From assembly GCF_001515305.1 (NCBI RefSeq), contig NZ_LNQV01000013.1, positions 36,155 through 100,154 of the forward strand: a DNA stretch of 64,000 nucleotides. The letters run 5' to 3'. Below, one piece after another: positions 45,933 through 56,187 of the stretch. Each line of letters begins with the position of its first letter. The first letter of the stretch is position 1. The DNA is from Aquitalea pelogenes. GTDB lineage: Bacteria; Pseudomonadota; Gammaproteobacteria; Burkholderiales; Chromobacteriaceae. Both the position numbers and the translations under genes were made by a program. The notes under the pieces were generated by a model. It was not told where the DNA came from and made no database searches. It saw only the letters and a program-made list of their open reading frames with translations.

Positions 45933-48900
45933 CTGCAGTTTACCGCCCCTATGTCGAACCTTTGATTCAGGCCCACCGTCAGCGTGGCGTCCGTTCTGTA
46001 TTGAGTTTGCTTGGCATTGCCAACGATGGCATGCGCCAACGGCTGGCACAGATGCTGGGTGGCCAGCCCGGCAGCCGCAATGCCTTGCTGGCGGATCCTG
46101 TGTTTGAGCCGACATTTGGTTGGCAAGAGTCGGCCGAGACCCTGGCTGACTTGCCTGCCGCATTGTTGCATCCACGCTTGAAAGAGGCTCTGGCTTATCC
46201 TCCAGCCCAATTGGCTGAAGAGTATGCCTTTCCCGCTAGCCGCCATCCCTACACCCATCAGCTGGAAGCCTGGCAAACCCTGGCCACAGAGCCGGCCCGT
46301 TCGTTGGTGGTGACCAGCGGTACCGGTTCGGGCAAGACCGAATGTTTTCTGGTGCCCATCCTGAATCGTTTAGCACATCAGTCGGCGCAGCAGGGGCGCT
46401 TGCAAGGCGTGCGGGCCCTGTTCATCTATCCGCTTAATGCGCTGATTGCCAGCCAGCAAAACCGCCTGGATGCCTGGACCGATAAATTTGATGGTGCGCT
46501 GCGCTACTGTTTGTATACCGGCAACTTACCCAATGAGGGCAAGGAAATCGAGAGAGAAGGTTTCAAGGGTCGCTTGATCGACCGCAAGGAGCTACGTAAA
46601 TCAGCGCCCCCCATATTGGTGACCAATGCCACCATGCTGGAGTACATGCTGATCCGCCGCGACGATATGCCCATCCTCGAGCAGTCTCAGGGCAAGCTGG
46701 AGTGGATCGTGTTGGACGAGGCGCACACCCATATGGGTTCCCAGGCGGCGGAAATGGCGCTATTGCTGCGCCGTACCATGGCAGCCTTTGGGGTTAAGCC
46801 GGAGAACGTCCGTTTTGTTGCCACCTCGGCCACCTTTGGCAATGACAGTGAAACCACCGAGAAACTGCGGGCATTTCTGGCCGATATGGCCGGTGTCAGC
46901 AAATCACAGGTGCATGTGGTGCATGGTAGCCGCCACATTCCGGCGCTGATTCACCAGGAAGATGCCAAACATACCTTGTCGGATCTGCTGGCCATTGACG
47001 CGGACTGTGAAGTCAGTCCGGCCCGTTATCAGGCATTGGCAAACAATTCGCTGGCGGTCAGGCTGCGCCAGTGCTTTATCGCGGGAAACGCTACGCAGCC
47101 CCGTAAATTGTCAGAACTGGTCAAGGAGACCGGATTAAGTGCACCGCAAGTGCTCGCCTGGATCGATTTGTTATCCGGTACATCTGATGGCGTACGGTTT
47201 TTCCTGCCCTTGCGCATTCACCTGTTCCACAACATTCTTTCTTCCATTGGTTGCTGTGCCAATCCGGCTTGCTCTGAGCGTGCCGAGGTATTGCAAAGCA
47301 GTGGTGACTGGCGCTTTGGTGAGTTGTATACCGATGGCCGCACGCGCTGTGACTGTGGTGCGCCAGTGCTGCCGATTGTGCAGTGTCTGGAGTGCAGTGA
47401 GTTGTACTTGCAAGCCACCGAGCGCAAGGGCCAGTTAAATGTGCCAACCCTGCCGCAGGATGACGGCTTCACGCTCAACCTGGATCAACATGACGATGAT
47501 GAGCAGGCACAGGAGGGCGGTGTTGGTTCTGCCATTCTAGTGACCAATCAACATTGTGGCGATGAAACCGTTGAAGCCTGGTTGTCACTGGCAACCCATC
47601 GGCTTACCGGGGTGCCAGCCGATGGCACCGCGAAGCTGATCTATCATCCGGGCAGCCAAGACTGCCCCTGTTGTCATCAGTCCCGGCCTGGTGGCGTCAT
47701 TCGCCGCATGGGCGTGGGGGCGCCATTCACCTTAAGTACAGTGATTTCAACCTTGCTGGAGTTCTGTCCGGAAGATCCGGACTTGCCGCTCACCAAGCCT
47801 TTCCGTGGCCGCAAGTTGATCTCGTTTACCGATAGCCGCCAGGGCACTGCCCGAATTGCGGTGAAGTTGCAGCAAGATGCCGAGCGGGCTTATGCACGTT
47901 CCTACATCTATCACAGCTTGCTTGCCAGTAAACCGTCAGCAGCGCTATCGGCAGATGAGCAGGATGAGCTGGACTATCTGCGTGAGAAACAGCAGGAGAA
48001 TCAACCACTGCGCCCTTTCCAGCAAACGCGATTGTCCGAACTGCTAGACAAAGGTACGCAGTCGACAGCAGCAAAATTAAGTTGGTCACAGCTGAAGGAT
48101 AAGCTGTCTAACGCGACCACGGTTCAGCATGAGCTGCTCAATTATTACCGCGCTATTTCCTCGGATATTGGTGATGGCGATGCCGCCTGTCTGGCAGAAA
48201 TGCTGCTGCTGGCGGAGTTCTGTCGTCGGCCTAAACGGCAGAACTCGTTGGAAACCATGGGGCTGGTACAAGTGGCCTATCCGTCGCTAGCGACCATACA
48301 GACATTGCCACAGGCTTGGCCACGTAGTGCGAATGCCGCGCAGGACCTGCAAGACTGGAAGGATTATCTGAAAGCCTTGTTGGATTTCCATGTGCGTGAG
48401 AACAGTTTCGTTCGCTTTTCTCGCCCTGAGTTCAGCAGACTGATCGGACAAAAGGTCAGTCTGAAGACTTTGTTGCCACCTACGTCGCAAGAGAAAGAGT
48501 CCAACCGCATCAAGCGTTGGCCGCAAGTCAGACTGAGTGACCGTGATGAGAACACCGGCAAGGCTGAGGCCAGAACCCGCCAGGCCAGACCCATCGCCTT
48601 ACTGACTATCGCGTTTGGCTGGACGGCGGAAGCTAACCGTACCGCCATTGATTCAATCTTGCAGACCGCCTGGGAGCAGCTGTGCGCCAGTAAAATCCTC
48701 AGTAAAGAAGGGGATGGCTTTGCACTGGATTTCAGCCAGCTGGAGCTGCAGCTATTAAGCAAGGCAGCCCTGTGTCCGCTAACCAGACGCTTCCTGGATA
48801 CACCATTTAAGGGAATCACCCCCTATCAGACGGCCAGCCGCTTCACCGCCAAGGCGCTGCAATGGTTTGATATGCCCGTTTATGACCTGCCTTTTGGGGG

Positions 48901-51900
48901 GCATTTTGATCAGGGTGATGCCATTGCCAGGGCGCGGAGCTGGTTGGATGAAAACGTCGGTGTCTTGCAGTTGCGCGAGCTCGGTCTGTGGTCGGACTTG
49001 CATGACCGTATTGTCGAAGGTGCGCAATTCTTCCGGGCCGCCGAGCATTCGGCCCAGCAAAGTGCTGCCAGGCTGCGTCATTATGAAAAGTTGTTCAAGG
49101 CAGGCAAGCTGAACGTCATGAGCTGTTCCACCACCATGGAAATGGGCGTGGACATTGGTGGTATCAATGTAGTGGCAATGAATAATGTGCCTCCGCATCC
49201 AGCTAATTATTTGCAGCGCGCAGGTCGGGCAGGGCGCCGTCGCGAGGGGCGTTCTGTCGCGATGACGGTTTGCAAGCGCACGGCACATGATCAGGCGGTG
49301 TTTCAGGACCCGATTTGGCCATTCAAAAAGAAAGTCACCATCCCGGCCGTGGCCTTTAACAGCCATGATCTGATTCAGCGTCATGTCAACGCGTATTTAT
49401 TGTCGCGCTGGCTGAAAAATCATCTGCAGGATGGCGAGCTGACCCGCTTTACCTGCTGGGCCTTCTTTAACCGGGATGGTCAGCACTCGGTGGCAGACCG
49501 ATTTGACATGTGGTGCGCCAGTGCAGACAAACATCTGGCCGCATCCGCTGACCTGAGGGAGGTCTTGCAGAGTCTGATCAAGGCAACGGTGCTGGAAGGT
49601 AGCGCCTTGCTGCAGCTGATTGAGCAATGCCGTGTGCAGCTTAGTGCCATCTCGGCGCAATGGCTGGATACCGCCAGTGCTATTGAACAGCACAAGTTAC
49701 AAGTTTTTGGCGATGACAAGGAGCAAACCAGTCCGGCCATCAAGGCTATAGAACTTCAGTTGCAGCGCTTGAACGAGGAGTATCTGCTGTCTGAACTGGC
49801 AACACGCAAGTTCTTGCCGGGCTATGGCTTCCCGACCGATATCGTACCCTTTGATAACCTGACCCTGGGGCAGCTAAGGAAGGAAGAGGAGCAGTCCAGG
49901 AAGCAGCAGCATCGTGAAGACAATCGTGGCCGCTACCGGCAATTGGCCTCCCGCGAGCGCGGCGTTGCCTTGCGGGAATATGCCCCGGGTGCCGAGATTG
50001 TGATGGATGGGCTGGTTTATCGTTCAGGCGGCATTACGCTGAACTGGCATATGCCTGCATCCGAAGATGCCATGCGCGAGATTCAACTCTTCAAACATGC
50101 CTGGCGTTGCACCCATTGTGGCGCCAGTGGTGATACGCGGGTGGGGAAACCAGAGAGTTGTGACCAATGCGGAGCGGTGCTGGACCCACAATGGATACTG
50201 CCTTATCTGGTGCCGTCAGGTTTTGCCGTGGATCTGTTCTCTGAACCGCATACTGATGTGTCCAAGCCGGTTTATGTCCCGATTGAACAACCTTGGTTGA
50301 GCGTATCAGGAGAGTGGCAGCCATTGTTGAACCCGGCATTGGGCATGCTACGCAGCAGTTGCGCTGCCCATCTGTTTACGCATAACAAAGGCCAGGGGCG
50401 TCATGGCTATGCGATTTGTCTGGAGTGTGGCCGTTCAGAACCCATGTTGGCAGCAGCAGACCCCGATGCGCCAGCAGACCAGCAATTCATGCCCAAGATG
50501 TTCCGGCCAGGCGAGATGCACAAACGCTTACGCGGTGGGCGTGGCAAAGATGGTGCCAAAGGTTACTGCACTGGTAGTGAGTCCGCCTGGAAAATCAAAA
50601 CTGGGATTCATCTTGGGCACGATACGCTCACCGATGCCTGCGAACTGGTATTGAATCATGGTGTTACCGGGTTACCGGTAACGGACCCGGTAATTGCTTA
50701 CACCTTGGCGGTAGCATTAAGAACAGTTCTGGCTCGGCATTTTGGTGTGCAGGAAGACGAGCTAGGTTGTACGGTGCGGCAGGTTTTGGTGCAAGATCGA
50801 TTGCCTGCTTGTGCGATACAGATTTTTGATCAGGGTAGTGCCGGTTATACCTCTCAAGCCGACAGGATATTGCGTTCCGCTACTATCTGGGAGGAGGTGT
50901 ATCAGCACCTGCAATGCAGCGTAAATAAGTGTGCGGCTGCCTGCGAACATTGCCTGATTACCTTTGATACCCAACACCATGTGGAATCATTGGATCGCTG
51001 CAAAGCCATTGAGTTTATGGATGCATCATGGCGGCTGGCCATGGCATTGCCCGATGAGTTCAAGTTATTTGGCTTGAGCAGTAATCTGGCGTGTGCCGAA
51101 TTGGCTGAGGCCGTACGTCAGTACCAGATAAAGCATCCACGAGCTCAGCTCTTGTTCTGGCCTGAGGGCAGCTTTACTGACTGGGATGTGTCCATTGCTA
51201 ATAGCCTATTTGGCCAACTGCGCCATAGCCTGTCTTTGGGTTACCAGATTGGGCTGGTTTTGCCATCGTCTGATCTGGCAACGCTAGATGAGGGGAGTCG
51301 GCGGAAGTTGGCGGCATTGTCAGAGCTAGGCTTGACCCTAGTCACGACGCCAGCCACCCGGGTCGAGAATCAACTGCTGAAGCTGGCGGTGCTGGCGCGT
51401 ACCGACAACGGCGAGGTTATTGGCTGGGCTGTTCCTAAAACCTGCTCATTACAAGCCGATGAAACGTGGGCCTTTAGTCCTGATGGCATCCAGGTCATCG
51501 AAGGCAAACTTGATCAATGGCCGCCATTGCAGACAGTTCCTGCTGACGCCTTGCTGCTGGCTAGCCAGGAAGATCAACAGCTGACCATTACAACGCAATG
51601 CAATGGGCATTTACAGGGCTTTGGTGCACGGCTTTGGGGCTACTTGTGCGAGCACACCCCCAAGCTGGCACAGCTATTAGACGATGGCAGTAATGCGCTG
51701 ACGGCGATTCGTTACTCTGATCGCTATCTGCGGTCGCCATTGGTCGTGGCCTTATTGCTCGATTTTTTACATGCATTAGGCAAAATGCCAGCAGGTGAGA
51801 ATGGACTACCTGATATAGAACTGCACACTAGTCCCATTTCGCGCTATCTGGTCGAAGCAGCAGCCAAAGGCGCAACGTCTCAATACCGCCATCAAGACTG

Positions 51901-52204
51901 GACCAGCGAAGATGTGCGTAGCCGGGTGTTGGCAGGTGTTTTTGAATATGCCGCCATGCGGCTTGCCAGCAACCCTGTTATGCAGGGATGTCCCCATCCT
52001 CGCGAGCTATGGCTGACCTTTGCCCAAGGGCAGCAAGTCAGAATTTGCTTTGATCAAGGTGTTTCTTACTGGGCTTCTGCGAGTCGAGATACTTTTGACT
52101 TCCATGCTAGTATCGATCGGCAGATTGATGCGGTAGCCAATATGGCCGGGAGTGTATTTGGCAACTCTGCGCACGGAACCCATGTGTTTATCAAATTTCT
52201 TTAA
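45929..52204 (+). CDS. druE: Druantia DruE, DUF1998 giant helicase
   Basis: A 2091-residue SF2 helicase. Walker A is VVTSGTGSGKTECFLVP (about residue 128), the DEAH box is WIVLDEAHTHMGSQA (about 262) and motif III is FVATSATF. The second RecA domain has SCSTTMEMGVDIGGINVV and LQRAGRAGRR (about 1096). Zinc clusters occur at several places (RCDCGAPVLPIVQCLEC; CTHCGASG with CDQCG). The C-terminal DUF1998 part has the Cys pattern CAAACEHCL (about 1669). Length and order fit DruE of type III Druantia, and DrmA/ZorD-like helicases are more distant alternatives. It is complete and intact. Confidence 0.85.
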   Translation: MTAVYRPYVEPLIQAHRQRGVRSVLSLLGIANDGMRQRLAQMLGGQPGSRNALLADPVFEPTFGWQESAETLADLPAALLHPRLKEALAYPPAQLAEEYAFPASRHPYTHQLEAWQTLATEPARSLVVTSGTGSGKTECFLVPILNRLAHQSAQQGRLQGVRALFIYPLNALIASQQNRLDAWTDKFDGALRYCLYTGNLPNEGKEIEREGFKGRLIDRKELRKSAPPILVTNATMLEYMLIRRDDMPILEQSQGKLEWIVLDEAHTHMGSQAAEMALLLRRTMAAFGVKPENVRFVATSATFGNDSETTEKLRAFLADMAGVSKSQVHVVHGSRHIPALIHQEDAKHTLSDLLAIDADCEVSPARYQALANNSLAVRLRQCFIAGNATQPRKLSELVKETGLSAPQVLAWIDLLSGTSDGVRFFLPLRIHLFHNILSSIGCCANPACSERAEVLQSSGDWRFGELYTDGRTRCDCGAPVLPIVQCLECSELYLQATERKGQLNVPTLPQDDGFTLNLDQHDDDEQAQEGGVGSAILVTNQHCGDETVEAWLSLATHRLTGVPADGTAKLIYHPGSQDCPCCHQSRPGGVIRRMGVGAPFTLSTVISTLLEFCPEDPDLPLTKPFRGRKLISFTDSRQGTARIAVKLQQDAERAYARSYIYHSLLASKPSAALSADEQDELDYLREKQQENQPLRPFQQTRLSELLDKGTQSTAAKLSWSQLKDKLSNATTVQHELLNYYRAISSDIGDGDAACLAEMLLLAEFCRRPKRQNSLETMGLVQVAYPSLATIQTLPQAWPRSANAAQDLQDWKDYLKALLDFHVRENSFVRFSRPEFSRLIGQKVSLKTLLPPTSQEKESNRIKRWPQVRLSDRDENTGKAEARTRQARPIALLTIAFGWTAEANRTAIDSILQTAWEQLCASKILSKEGDGFALDFSQLELQLLSKAALCPLTRRFLDTPFKGITPYQTASRFTAKALQWFDMPVYDLPFGGHFDQGDAIARARSWLDENVGVLQLRELGLWSDLHDRIVEGAQFFRAAEHSAQQSAARLRHYEKLFKAGKLNVMSCSTTMEMGVDIGGINVVAMNNVPPHPANYLQRAGRAGRRREGRSVAMTVCKRTAHDQAVFQDPIWPFKKKVTIPAVAFNSHDLIQRHVNAYLLSRWLKNHLQDGELTRFTCWAFFNRDGQHSVADRFDMWCASADKHLAASADLREVLQSLIKATVLEGSALLQLIEQCRVQLSAISAQWLDTASAIEQHKLQVFGDDKEQTSPAIKAIELQLQRLNEEYLLSELATRKFLPGYGFPTDIVPFDNLTLGQLRKEEEQSRKQQHREDNRGRYRQLASRERGVALREYAPGAEIVMDGLVYRSGGITLNWHMPASEDAMREIQLFKHAWRCTHCGASGDTRVGKPESCDQCGAVLDPQWILPYLVPSGFAVDLFSEPHTDVSKPVYVPIEQPWLSVSGEWQPLLNPALGMLRSSCAAHLFTHNKGQGRHGYAICLECGRSEPMLAAADPDAPADQQFMPKMFRPGEMHKRLRGGRGKDGAKGYCTGSESAWKIKTGIHLGHDTLTDACELVLNHGVTGLPVTDPVIAYTLAVALRTVLARHFGVQEDELGCTVRQVLVQDRLPACAIQIFDQGSAGYTSQADRILRSATIWEEVYQHLQCSVNKCAAACEHCLITFDTQHHVESLDRCKAIEFMDASWRLAMALPDEFKLFGLSSNLACAELAEAVRQYQIKHPRAQLLFWPEGSFTDWDVSIANSLFGQLRHSLSLGYQIGLVLPSSDLATLDEGSRRKLAALSELGLTLVTTPATRVENQLLKLAVLARTDNGEVIGWAVPKTCSLQADETWAFSPDGIQVIEGKLDQWPPLQTVPADALLLASQEDQQLTITTQCNGHLQGFGARLWGYLCEHTPKLAQLLDDGSNALTAIRYSDRYLRSPLVVALLLDFLHALGKMPAGENGLPDIELHTSPISRYLVEAAAKGATSQYRHQDWTSEDVRSRVLAGVFEYAAMRLASNPVMQGCPHPRELWLTFAQGQQVRICFDQGVSYWASASRDTFDFHASIDRQIDAVANMAGSVFGNSAHGTHVFIKFL

Positions 52205-52367
52205 TAGCTTAACTTGGGGTAGTCAGCTGGCAAATTTAGGTGTAGCACGAGCAAGGTGGTGTATGTGTAGCAAGGCAAGTGGACTTGTTTTGCCACAGTC
52301 GTAATTGTGCCTGCCGATATTTTTTAGAGTTAAACTCCATTTGCACCGGTGTTGGTAAAGGATTGGG

Positions 52368-52800
52368 ATGCTGAACGTCATATGTTTATCTTTTGCGCTA
52401 CTAGTGGCTGTTACTGTATTTCGAGTCGTTGCTCATCGTCGCAGGGTTATCCTCCAAAAAGCTTACTTTCAGAGTCAATGGCCAACTAATCTAGTTTATG
52501 GCAAGGATGGAAAGTCAGTTGATTTTGATGCGTTTGAGTTGCCTGTCAGTATTTATGGTCGTCGAATTCGGCCCAAAAAACGGCTTTGCATTCTTAGTAC
52601 GGATCGACGGAGGACTTTTTCTCGACGCTGGGTTAATTATCGGCGTACCTGTATTGATGATGCAGCTTTCCTACGGCAAATTACCCAAGGTAAAAGCCTT
52701 TGTCAGGCTATTGCTAGGGCAGGATGATTGGGAAGTATTACGCACGCGGATATGGGGAAAAAGGGATTCCTTTGGGAATTGCTTGGTATGGACGTGGTAG
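52368..52800 (+). pseudogene. Small membrane-anchored protein, possibly frameshifted
   Basis: A frame from 52368 starts with a hydrophobic segment (VICLSFALLVAVTVFRVV) and continues to about FELPVSIYG. After that a different frame looks more natural (GFAFLVRIDGGLFLDAGLI and on to a stop at 52800). Joining them near 52550 means one extra base in the sequence, giving about 143 residues. Otherwise the first frame ends at 52727. No family is recognised. The gene is alone between Druantia and the repeat region. Confidence 0.4.
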
Positions 52801-52849
52801 TCCTGCTGCAACCCTTCCAACTCAACTACATTCGTAGAAATAAACACAT

Positions 52850-53081
52850 GGGAACAATGGGAACCTGGGAACAAGAGGCGTAATTCTTTGAAATGAATCA
52901 GATATTCTGTTCCCAGGCTGTTCCTGTTCCTAGGCTGTGTTCCACAACCTTGGCTGTATTTAGCAAACTTGTTCCCACCGTTCCCAACGTATCTCCCGGG
53001 CTTCATCGATGCTTGGGAACAGCCAAAATCCATGCAGGTTAAGGGTTCGAGCCAGGTTGGCCTGCGTGTTCCCATGTTCCC
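52850..53081. repeat. GGGAAC/GTTCCC repeat cluster, candidate replication origin
   Basis: GGGAAC occurs at 52850, 52859, 52867 and 53015, and its complement GTTCCC at 52909, 52971, 52980, 53068 and 53076. Three more near-matches (GTTCCT or GTTCCA) lie at 52920-52944. The cluster is non-coding and sits beside the DUF927 helicase and primase genes. P4-type elements replicate from origins with short repeats bound by their primase-helicase, so an origin is the most likely reading. Confidence 0.6.
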
Positions 53082-53137
53082 ATCCGGTACTGCTTGTCTT
53101 GATGTATCGGATGGGGCTTAGGTTCAAGTACTACCAT

Positions 53138-54979
53138 CTAGCAATCAACTATGTCCCTAGGAAATGAAGTCGGTTCAATATCTCTTGCTGTCATTACAAA
53201 ATAACGCCCACCACTAGGATGTCTTGATGTTCGCGCTTTAAGGCCTCGCTCTGGTGGCTCACTTCCAGGCTTTAGCATCCCAGCCTTAGCTAAAACTTGG
53301 CATGCTTTCTTGCGGGAAAAGCCTTTGATAACTTCATCGTCAAATACTGACGGGAACAACAAAAATTCAGGCTCGCCATTTTGGTTATAACGACGGAATC
53401 CTGCTTGATTAACTGTGGCAGTAGGCGTCTTGCTTGCAGGCTGGGCCGAGAAGTGTCCTGCCTTGTTCTCAGGCATTTTCGAGTGAAATGATGGGGGCAT
53501 CTCGCTAAAGCGGGATTGACCATGAAGATCCAGAAATAGTCGTGCTTGTCGTAGAATCGCGCCGTCCTCATGTCGTCCACAACCATTTTCAGCCAGCCAC
53601 TCATTGAATATCCGTCGCATAGCTTCCGGACCGGTTCCAGTAGTCCAGCCAGTCAATCCAAGTTCAGTAGCTAGCTCCAGAGAAAACGACATTGCGGCAA
53701 ATCGGGAGATAACACGGCGAGCCTGACCAGCAGCTTCAGGCGGCAGGCTATTTCGCCACTCCACTATAGCGTTGTTCAGTCTGGCGGAAATGGCATCACG
53801 ATGTCGCGCAACGTAATCGATATAGGTTCTACCAACTGCGCCATGGTGAGCATTTGTGGCTTCTTTAATTGCCTCGGCTAGTTGCCCCGGACGCTTGTAA
53901 TCATGCAAGTATTCAAAAGCGCCATAACCCGCACCAGCATCTGCAGGAATACTGACCAAGCGAATGTCTTGGCCCGCTTTTACGGTACGGCCAGCGCTAC
54001 TCAGGAACTGACCAAGTGCATGTTCACCGGTAGAGAATACCAATACGCGATAGCGTGGTGTATGTCGGTTTCCTCCCTCCCTGGCTCCTTGTGCTTTGCC
54101 AGTTCCATTGAACAGTCGATATGCAGCCAGGCTGACTGCATCCGCACTACCTTGCCCAACTTCATCAAGAATCATGAGGCCATCATTTCGAGCGGCCGCA
54201 CTATTTGCCAAAGCAAGTGGTGTAGAGTCCCAGTTAAGTGTTTGCAACTCCGGCGGTCCATACACAGAGGCGGCAATCAACGCGCAGGTTGTTTTACCTC
54301 CAGAGCTATCGCCATACAGATGAATACCGCCGGATTCCAGCTGGACCAGATCCAGCAGTGGTGCCACAAATGAACAACCTAGTGCCAGCAAGCAGCGCGA
54401 ATTGCCAGCCGCCAAATGAGCAACGCTCCGCTTCCAACTTTCAGCGTCACCAGATACTGAGTAAGCACTGGCGGAAGAAGAGTCACCGTTATAAATAACA
54501 GGCTTGACCACTTCACCCAGGACATCGCCGGTTGGCAAAACATATCCACCGTGCTGCCAACCACCGCTTGCGGTGATGTGATGCATCTCGTCACATCCTT
54601 GGGTTTGGATGTACTCAGCCAAGCGCTCTTGAGCGTTACGACTCTGCATGATGGCAAGCCCAGCTCCTCGCAGTATGGCCCAGCCTTCCCGTTCGCCTGC
54701 CAAGCGCAATGGGAAGATCTCTAAATTCATTTTACTGCTCCCTCTACTACGCCATGACAGTAAGCGGTATTGCTGACCGGATTCATCCTCGCCGCGACCG
54801 ACCAACTCCAAGCGATCACACAATCTAACAGGTGGTAATTCGCTGACATTGCCAGTATTCCTGTCGTACTTGATTCCAATGTATTCAACGCCGTCAGAAG
54901 TCAGCAGATATCTTGGTGCGGGTTCGAATTTTTCTGCTTCTGCTGCCCGTTTAAGAATCTCCAGATCACTTTTACCCAT
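53138..54979 (-). CDS. DUF927 family helicase of the island's replication module
   Basis: A 613-residue protein. The ATPase core has Walker A YGDSSGGKTTCALIAAS (about residue 222-238) and Walker B LMILDEVGQG (about 265), in the DUF927 setting (TASGGWQHGGYVLPTG and RYRVLVFSTGEHAL). DUF927 proteins act as replicative helicases in P4-like satellites and integrative islands. A linker and a possible C-terminal winged helix (GFSRKKACQVLAKAGML) follow. It overlaps the upstream primase gene by eight bases. Together they play the part of the fused alpha protein of phage P4. Confidence 0.85.
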   Translation of the reverse strand: MGKSDLEILKRAAEAEKFEPAPRYLLTSDGVEYIGIKYDRNTGNVSELPPVRLCDRLELVGRGEDESGQQYRLLSWRSRGSSKMNLEIFPLRLAGEREGWAILRGAGLAIMQSRNAQERLAEYIQTQGCDEMHHITASGGWQHGGYVLPTGDVLGEVVKPVIYNGDSSSASAYSVSGDAESWKRSVAHLAAGNSRCLLALGCSFVAPLLDLVQLESGGIHLYGDSSGGKTTCALIAASVYGPPELQTLNWDSTPLALANSAAARNDGLMILDEVGQGSADAVSLAAYRLFNGTGKAQGAREGGNRHTPRYRVLVFSTGEHALGQFLSSAGRTVKAGQDIRLVSIPADAGAGYGAFEYLHDYKRPGQLAEAIKEATNAHHGAVGRTYIDYVARHRDAISARLNNAIVEWRNSLPPEAAGQARRVISRFAAMSFSLELATELGLTGWTTGTGPEAMRRIFNEWLAENGCGRHEDGAILRQARLFLDLHGQSRFSEMPPSFHSKMPENKAGHFSAQPASKTPTATVNQAGFRRYNQNGEPEFLLFPSVFDDEVIKGFSRKKACQVLAKAGMLKPGSEPPERGLKARTSRHPSGGRYFVMTARDIEPTSFPRDIVDC

Positions 54980-56003
54980 TGCATTGCTCCTTGGCGATAT
55001 TCATAACATCCAGCCAGTCTGTGTCAGGTTTTGTCGGCGTAAGGATTCTTACTTGTCGCCCTTCGCTCAGCATGCGCATAGCCAGTTTTTGAGCTGCTTT
55101 CTGGCCTGTCTGACTCGTGTCGTTATCAGCCATGATGTAAATCTCGACTGCTGAAGCAGGAAGGTCAACCTGGGATAGGCCCCATGCCGACACAGTAGCC
55201 CAGCAAGGTAAATTGCTTCCCTCGTGAGCAGCCAAGGCTGTTTCGATGCCTTCAGCCAGTGCCAGTTTTCCCTCAGACACATCAAGCAAGCGAATGGCTG
55301 CACCGCGTAAATCACCTTGTCTCCCGACCGTTAGCTTTTTCACTTTCAGAGCTTCCCCAGTAACCGGGTGCTTGATATCTGCCTTGTTGCCATCGACTGT
55401 CAGGTAAGTGCGGTGTATGCCGACCAGCGTTCCATCAGGTGACAGGATGGCGGCTAGCATTGTTGGGTAATATCCCAGCAATGTCGGTGTGTTGTCCGTG
55501 CTTAGCCAGTATGGCAATGAGGGATGAATTCGCAGGGCCGCAGGGTAGTGGGTCAATGTCAGGCCGCGATTAGCCAAATAGCGGGCAACAGCATCTCCCT
55601 CTCGAACCGACAGACCCTCTTCCCACAATCTGGCGATCTTCGGCCGGTTGTCACATATCTCTTTTGTCTGCGAAGCATGCAGCGTAGGCCTGCTGGAAGG
55701 TATTGGCGCATTTGTAACGCCTAAACAGTTGGCCACGGCTTTTGCTGCTGTAAAGAAGTCACAACCCAGCCAATGCATCACGAGTGTGAAGCCGTCGCCT
55801 CCCAGGCTATCAAGCTTGCGGCAGACGAAGCGGCCTGTGCCCTTGTCAATGAATTGGAAACGGTCAGTTCCACCACAAGCAGGGCATGGTTGATTTCGCT
55901 TTTTGCCCAAGGTTTTGGCTGGTATGCCTAAACCCATCAGTATTTCAGGCCATTGACCAAAACTTTGGTTACGTACTTTCTGCAAATCGAGTTTATTCAC
56001 CAT
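54972..56003 (-). CDS. Toprim-type primase of the island
   Basis: A 343-residue protein starting at MVNKLDLQKVRN (an upstream extension is open but unlike the family). It has the zinc-binding start of phage primases (CPACGGTDRFQF and later FVCRKL) and a Toprim domain (LALAEGIETALAA with the catalytic Glu, then IYIMADNDTSQTG with the DxD pair). It would make RNA primers for replication of the excised island. It is upstream of the DUF927 helicase with overlapping reading frames. No helicase part is fused, unlike P4 alpha. Confidence 0.85.
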   Translation of the reverse strand: MVNKLDLQKVRNQSFGQWPEILMGLGIPAKTLGKKRNQPCPACGGTDRFQFIDKGTGRFVCRKLDSLGGDGFTLVMHWLGCDFFTAAKAVANCLGVTNAPIPSSRPTLHASQTKEICDNRPKIARLWEEGLSVREGDAVARYLANRGLTLTHYPAALRIHPSLPYWLSTDNTPTLLGYYPTMLAAILSPDGTLVGIHRTYLTVDGNKADIKHPVTGEALKVKKLTVGRQGDLRGAAIRLLDVSEGKLALAEGIETALAAHEGSNLPCWATVSAWGLSQVDLPASAVEIYIMADNDTSQTGQKAAQKLAMRMLSEGRQVRILTPTKPDTDWLDVMNIAKEQCNG

Positions 56004-56187
56004 CAGTCGTATCACTCGGATTGAGGATGTCTGACTGCCAGAGCCAGACATCCCTATATGAATAAAAGCAATGCAGGCATCTACGGCACTAAAGCGAGCT
56101 TGTTCTAATGCGTTCGGATACAAATCACTCAATGCCTGCCACCTTGCGGTCCAAAATAAATATGGGGGAATATGGTTCCCTTTGGGC

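Noticed and set aside
52671..53075. Minus-strand frame across the GGGAAC repeats
   Set aside because: Its protein merely translates the repeats and shows no domain; the repeats are better explained as binding sites.
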